Source: Panonychus citri (lineage: Eukaryota; Arthropoda; Arachnida; Trombidiformes; Tetranychidae). Taken from it: a DNA stretch of 64,000 bases. Each line of letters opens with the position of its first letter. The first letter of the stretch is position 1. Shown here one piece after another: positions 61,401-64,000 of this stretch. The DNA lies in the NCBI RefSeq assembly GCF_014898815.1, contig NW_026515512.1, positions 169,823-233,822 of the forward strand. Direction: 5' to 3'. The translations under genes were made by a program, and so were the position numbers. Under the pieces are notes generated by a model, which worked only from the letters and a program-made list of their open reading frames with translations, did not search any database and had not been told where the DNA came from.

Positions 61401-62635
61401 TAACGTTCTGAAAGCTGAGAAAGAAAAGAATATGAAATGAAGAAAAATAAAGTAGGATGAATTTTTAAGGATCTAACATTTAATGTTCGCAAGGATCAGT
61501 ATTGAAACGATTAATGATTGATCGTTACTCCCGCCAACCTGATCACTTCGAACTGACATTTTGCCTCAATTATTATTCTTTTTCAAGGTTTCAATTGTTA
61601 CAATCAGTTAGATCTGTTTAATTTGTCAACCTTCTCTCACTATTTGATGATATAAACACACACAAGGTAATTGATTGAATGATTTTTAATATTCAATCAC
61701 AAATTGAACATCTCCAGACAACTCAAAATGTAAATAGTAAAAGAGAAATTTTTTTTTACTCTTCCTCTTTTCTTGTTGATGAAAACAATTGCTATACATC
61801 AATTGTTTTTCAATTGTTCTTTACACCATTATTATTAATTTCATTATATTGTTACCTGATCCGATAAGAATTGGAAAAAAATTTTGAATTATTTAACATT
61901 TAATGTGTGACATATCGTTTGAGGTTTTTTTCTGCCTTAAAGTTTAACGAGTGTTAGAAAACAGGTAGAGAGATGTGGTTGTGTATAATTCATTTTCTAC
62001 TGTATATTTTTAATGAACAATTATCGCTCAGATTGAGGAGAATGATGTCTTGATTGTTTTTTTTCTAATTTCACCTTGTACGGTAAATTGTTATCATATA
62101 ACAAAATGATTTATTTTGTTTTTTCTTCTTCTGTATTAGTAATTGAATATTTCATGAATGAATTATTAAATTTTCTTTGTTTTTCTTATTCCTTTTTCAC
62201 TCTCTCTCCCTCTTTCTCTCAATAGGTTGCAGAGCGGGCTCTCTACTTCTGGCATAACGAATACATATTAAGTCTAATCGAGGAGAACTCTAACACAATA
62301 ATGCCAATCATGTTTCCCGCATTATATAAGATTTCGAAGGAGCATTGGAACCAGACGATCATCGCTCTTGTATACAATGTTTTGAAGACCTTTATGGAAG
62401 TTAACTCTAAGTTATTTGACGAATTGACTGCAAATTATAGACAAGAAAGACAAAAGTGCGTGTGTTCCCACTGACCAAATTACCTTCTCTGGTTGTTATT
62501 GACTAAATTATTTCAATGTGCTCATTTCCATTTAGAGAGAAGAGAAAAGAAAAAGAAAGAGACGAGTTATGGAGGAAATTATCGGAATTGGAATTAGATG
62601 CCAAGAGTGGACCAATAGGAGACGGGAGACTTTAA
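56640..62635 (+). CDS. PP2A B56-type regulatory subunit (PPP2R5 family), six exons
   Basis: Targets the PP2A core enzyme to LxxIxE-bearing substrates. Exons: 56640-56975, 57082-57664, 58026-58134, 60979-61203, 62226-62455 and 62536-62635; about 527 aa, all phases consistent. The HEAT-repeat core is nearly complete: FIYETEHFNGIGELLEILG|S, INGFALPLKLEHKQFLVKVL, CLGLYHPQLAYCVVQFLEKD, YWPKTCSQKEVMFLGEIEEI, KCVSSPHFQVAERALYFWHN and MFPALYKISKEHWNQTI. Basic C-terminal tail. It fits the gamma/delta-like group, but I do not assign an isoform. In exon 1, MSTASGSSQDGITGVTEAK runs into a stop, while NVSSSLAVPGTSVDS and the rest continue one frame over. One missing A in the AAAA run near 56695 explains it. 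An alternative upstream start is possible. Confidence 0.9.
56981..57010. repeat. (TC)n tract at the start of B56 intron 1
   Basis: Begins five bases after the donor GT of a 106-bp intron and continues into a T/C-rich stretch to the acceptor. Confidence 0.85.
58364..58410. repeat. (CT)n microsatellite in B56 intron 3
   Basis: A 47-bp CT tract in the 2.8-kb intron between exons 3 and 4. Further CT, GT and GA runs lie at 58619-58680 and 59150-59170. Confidence 0.9.
59391..59430. repeat. Telomere-like hairpin in B56 intron 3
   Basis: GGTTAGGTT and AACCTAACC form a 9-bp stem with a two- to three-base loop, extended by GGTTGG and CCAACC outside. The core resembles the arthropod telomere unit TTAGG on both strands. 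Confidence 0.5.
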
Positions 62636-62820
62636 CCACAACATAAATATATATAAATTGTAACAAAGAAGCAAAAAGAGAGGTTGGTATTTAAATCGTT
62701 GCAATAGAAATATGAATTTATTTGTTTGTTTTTTTTTCTTTTCATTTATCATTCGAAATAAGCATATCTCTGTATAATGAGAATATAATTAATTTAAAAT
62801 TGATTTTCTCTCTCTCTCTC

Positions 62821-64000
62821 TCATTTGATTGTTTTCTCAATCCATTCTAGATAATAGCTCACTCTGGTGTAAACACCGGGAAGTTTGGGCTGGGCACATT
62901 TTATGCCGTTTGAGACAATACCAACAAGCGTCCAATAGCCTTTCATGTTGATCATCAAGGGGCCGCCGGAATCACCAAAACATGCATCCTTTCCTCCTTC
63001 CTGGAAACCAGCACATAAAGACGATTCAGGAATCTTTACCTCTTTATTATACTCCGAATACGATTCTTGGCATTTGTCATACTTTATCATCGGAACTTGT
63101 GTCACTTGCAGCTTATCAGGCAATTTCTTTGTGTTTGGTTCTGTTGTGATTGAGGAAAGAGAAAAAAAAGATGAAAACGTATATAAACAAAAAGAAGGAT
63201 AAATATTGAGTGTTAATACACAATAACAACAAACAGATAAAAATGAAGACTAAAAAACAATTATAAATATATAAATATTAGAAAAAAATATATATATATA
63301 AATATATGAAATCAAAATTTTAGGTTAGGGTTGCATGTCCCAATGAGTAAACGTATATATGAAAAATCAACATCCAAACAATAACAAACAGAAAAATCTT
63401 CCTCAATTGAATGAAGAGAAGTGAAAAAAAAACGTAAAAAAAACTAAATTGAATCGGTAAAAAAAATACATAAAAACCAATGAAAAAAATTTAAAACAAA
63501 AAAAAAATGTATACAAATGATAACTTATCTTACCTAGTTTTCCCCAACCGGAAACAGTTCCCATTCGTCCATAAAATAATTCATCCTCACCTGATTCCGG
63601 TAGACAAATTGGCTGAATGTTATCACCAAATTGAATGTTTTTTTGTAATTTCAACAGAGCGATATCGTGTTTAAGTGTAGATCTGTTGAAATTTGGATGA
63701 ACGAATGTTTGATTAACCGAAACGGTTTGCTTGTCACTTGCATCGCCAAGAGTCACCTTAAGTGACCCAAACCAGCCTGGGGCACAATGACCTGCAGTTA
63801 AAACCCACTGTGATCCAATAATTACACCGCCGCACTTTTTAGTTGCCAAAGAGCCGAAAAATTTATACTCTGTGACTGTTGCATAAAAAGGTATTTCACC
63901 GCGTTGACTGTCCCGACCACCGACGATACGACCCGAGAAACTAAAATCAATTGGTCTCAGGCCACAAAATTGCTTAATCATATGTGTTAGTGAATTTGAT
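62821..64000 (-). CDS. Trypsin-like serine protease, 3' part (runs off the right edge)
   Basis: Exons 64000 (edge)-63534 and 63140-62821, joined as WGKL|EPNTKKL in phase. S1-family endopeptidase, probably secreted as a zymogen. The activation site is GRIVGG after a short pro-region with a Cys (FCGLRP). The catalytic triad is present: His in VLTAGHC, Asp in KHDIALLKL, Ser in GDSGGPL. The residue six before the serine is Asp (KDACFGDSGG), so it should cut after Arg/Lys. Cys pairs of the fold are visible (CGGVI/AGHC, CLPE, CAGF, GIKC). The frame stays open to the window edge and the signal peptide is not in view. It converges on the B56 gene; only 185 bp separate the stop codons. Confidence 0.9.

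Overview
The window is eukaryotic nuclear DNA: AT-rich, with GT-AG introns of 24 bp to 20.5 kb, TATA and AATAAA signals, and many (CT)n/(GA)n tracts. A fungal-type fused lycopene cyclase/phytoene synthase, a CrtI-type carotenoid desaturase and a bacterial-type UDP-glycosyltransferase lying side by side point to an arthropod that acquired these genes horizontally, most likely a spider mite or a related trombidiform mite. The species cannot be named from the sequence.

Positions 182-36836 (minus): one transmembrane adenylyl cyclase gene, assembled by eye from 12 exons whose phases all agree, giving 1,063 codons. Its fifth intron is 20.5 kb. It holds a 9.6-kb DNA transposon with an intact EnSpm/CACTA-like transposase (minus) and two related plus-strand genes carrying a BEN-like C-terminal domain. 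After the transposon come broken transposon or zinc-finger remnants, a structured GC-richer patch and a 32-bp perfect palindrome.

38.1-38.9 kb (plus): a small secreted Gly/Gln repeat protein with a TATA box and a polyadenylation signal.

39.4-47.3 kb: the laterally acquired cluster. It contains the carotenoid cyclase/synthase (+), a UDP-glycosyltransferase (+, one frame break), the carotenoid desaturase (-) and an L-xylulose reductase-type dehydrogenase (-, 244 aa). Synthase and desaturase together would make cyclic carotenoids from geranylgeranyl diphosphate. The glycosyltransferase sits between them.

49.1-52.3 kb: a CNOT4-like 3' half (-) and an unrecognised acidic gene fragment (+), both with several one-base frame breaks at short A or T runs. 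53.0-55.3 kb: intact PNO1 (-) and RFC5 (+), divergently arranged. 56.6-62.6 kb: a PP2A B56 regulatory subunit gene in six exons with one frame break near its start. 62.8-64.0 kb: the 3' part of a trypsin-like serine protease (-) that runs off the right edge.

The frame breaks cluster in a few genes, while more than 3,000 codons elsewhere are clean. They are the main caveat for this sequence: either homopolymer consensus errors or real decay.
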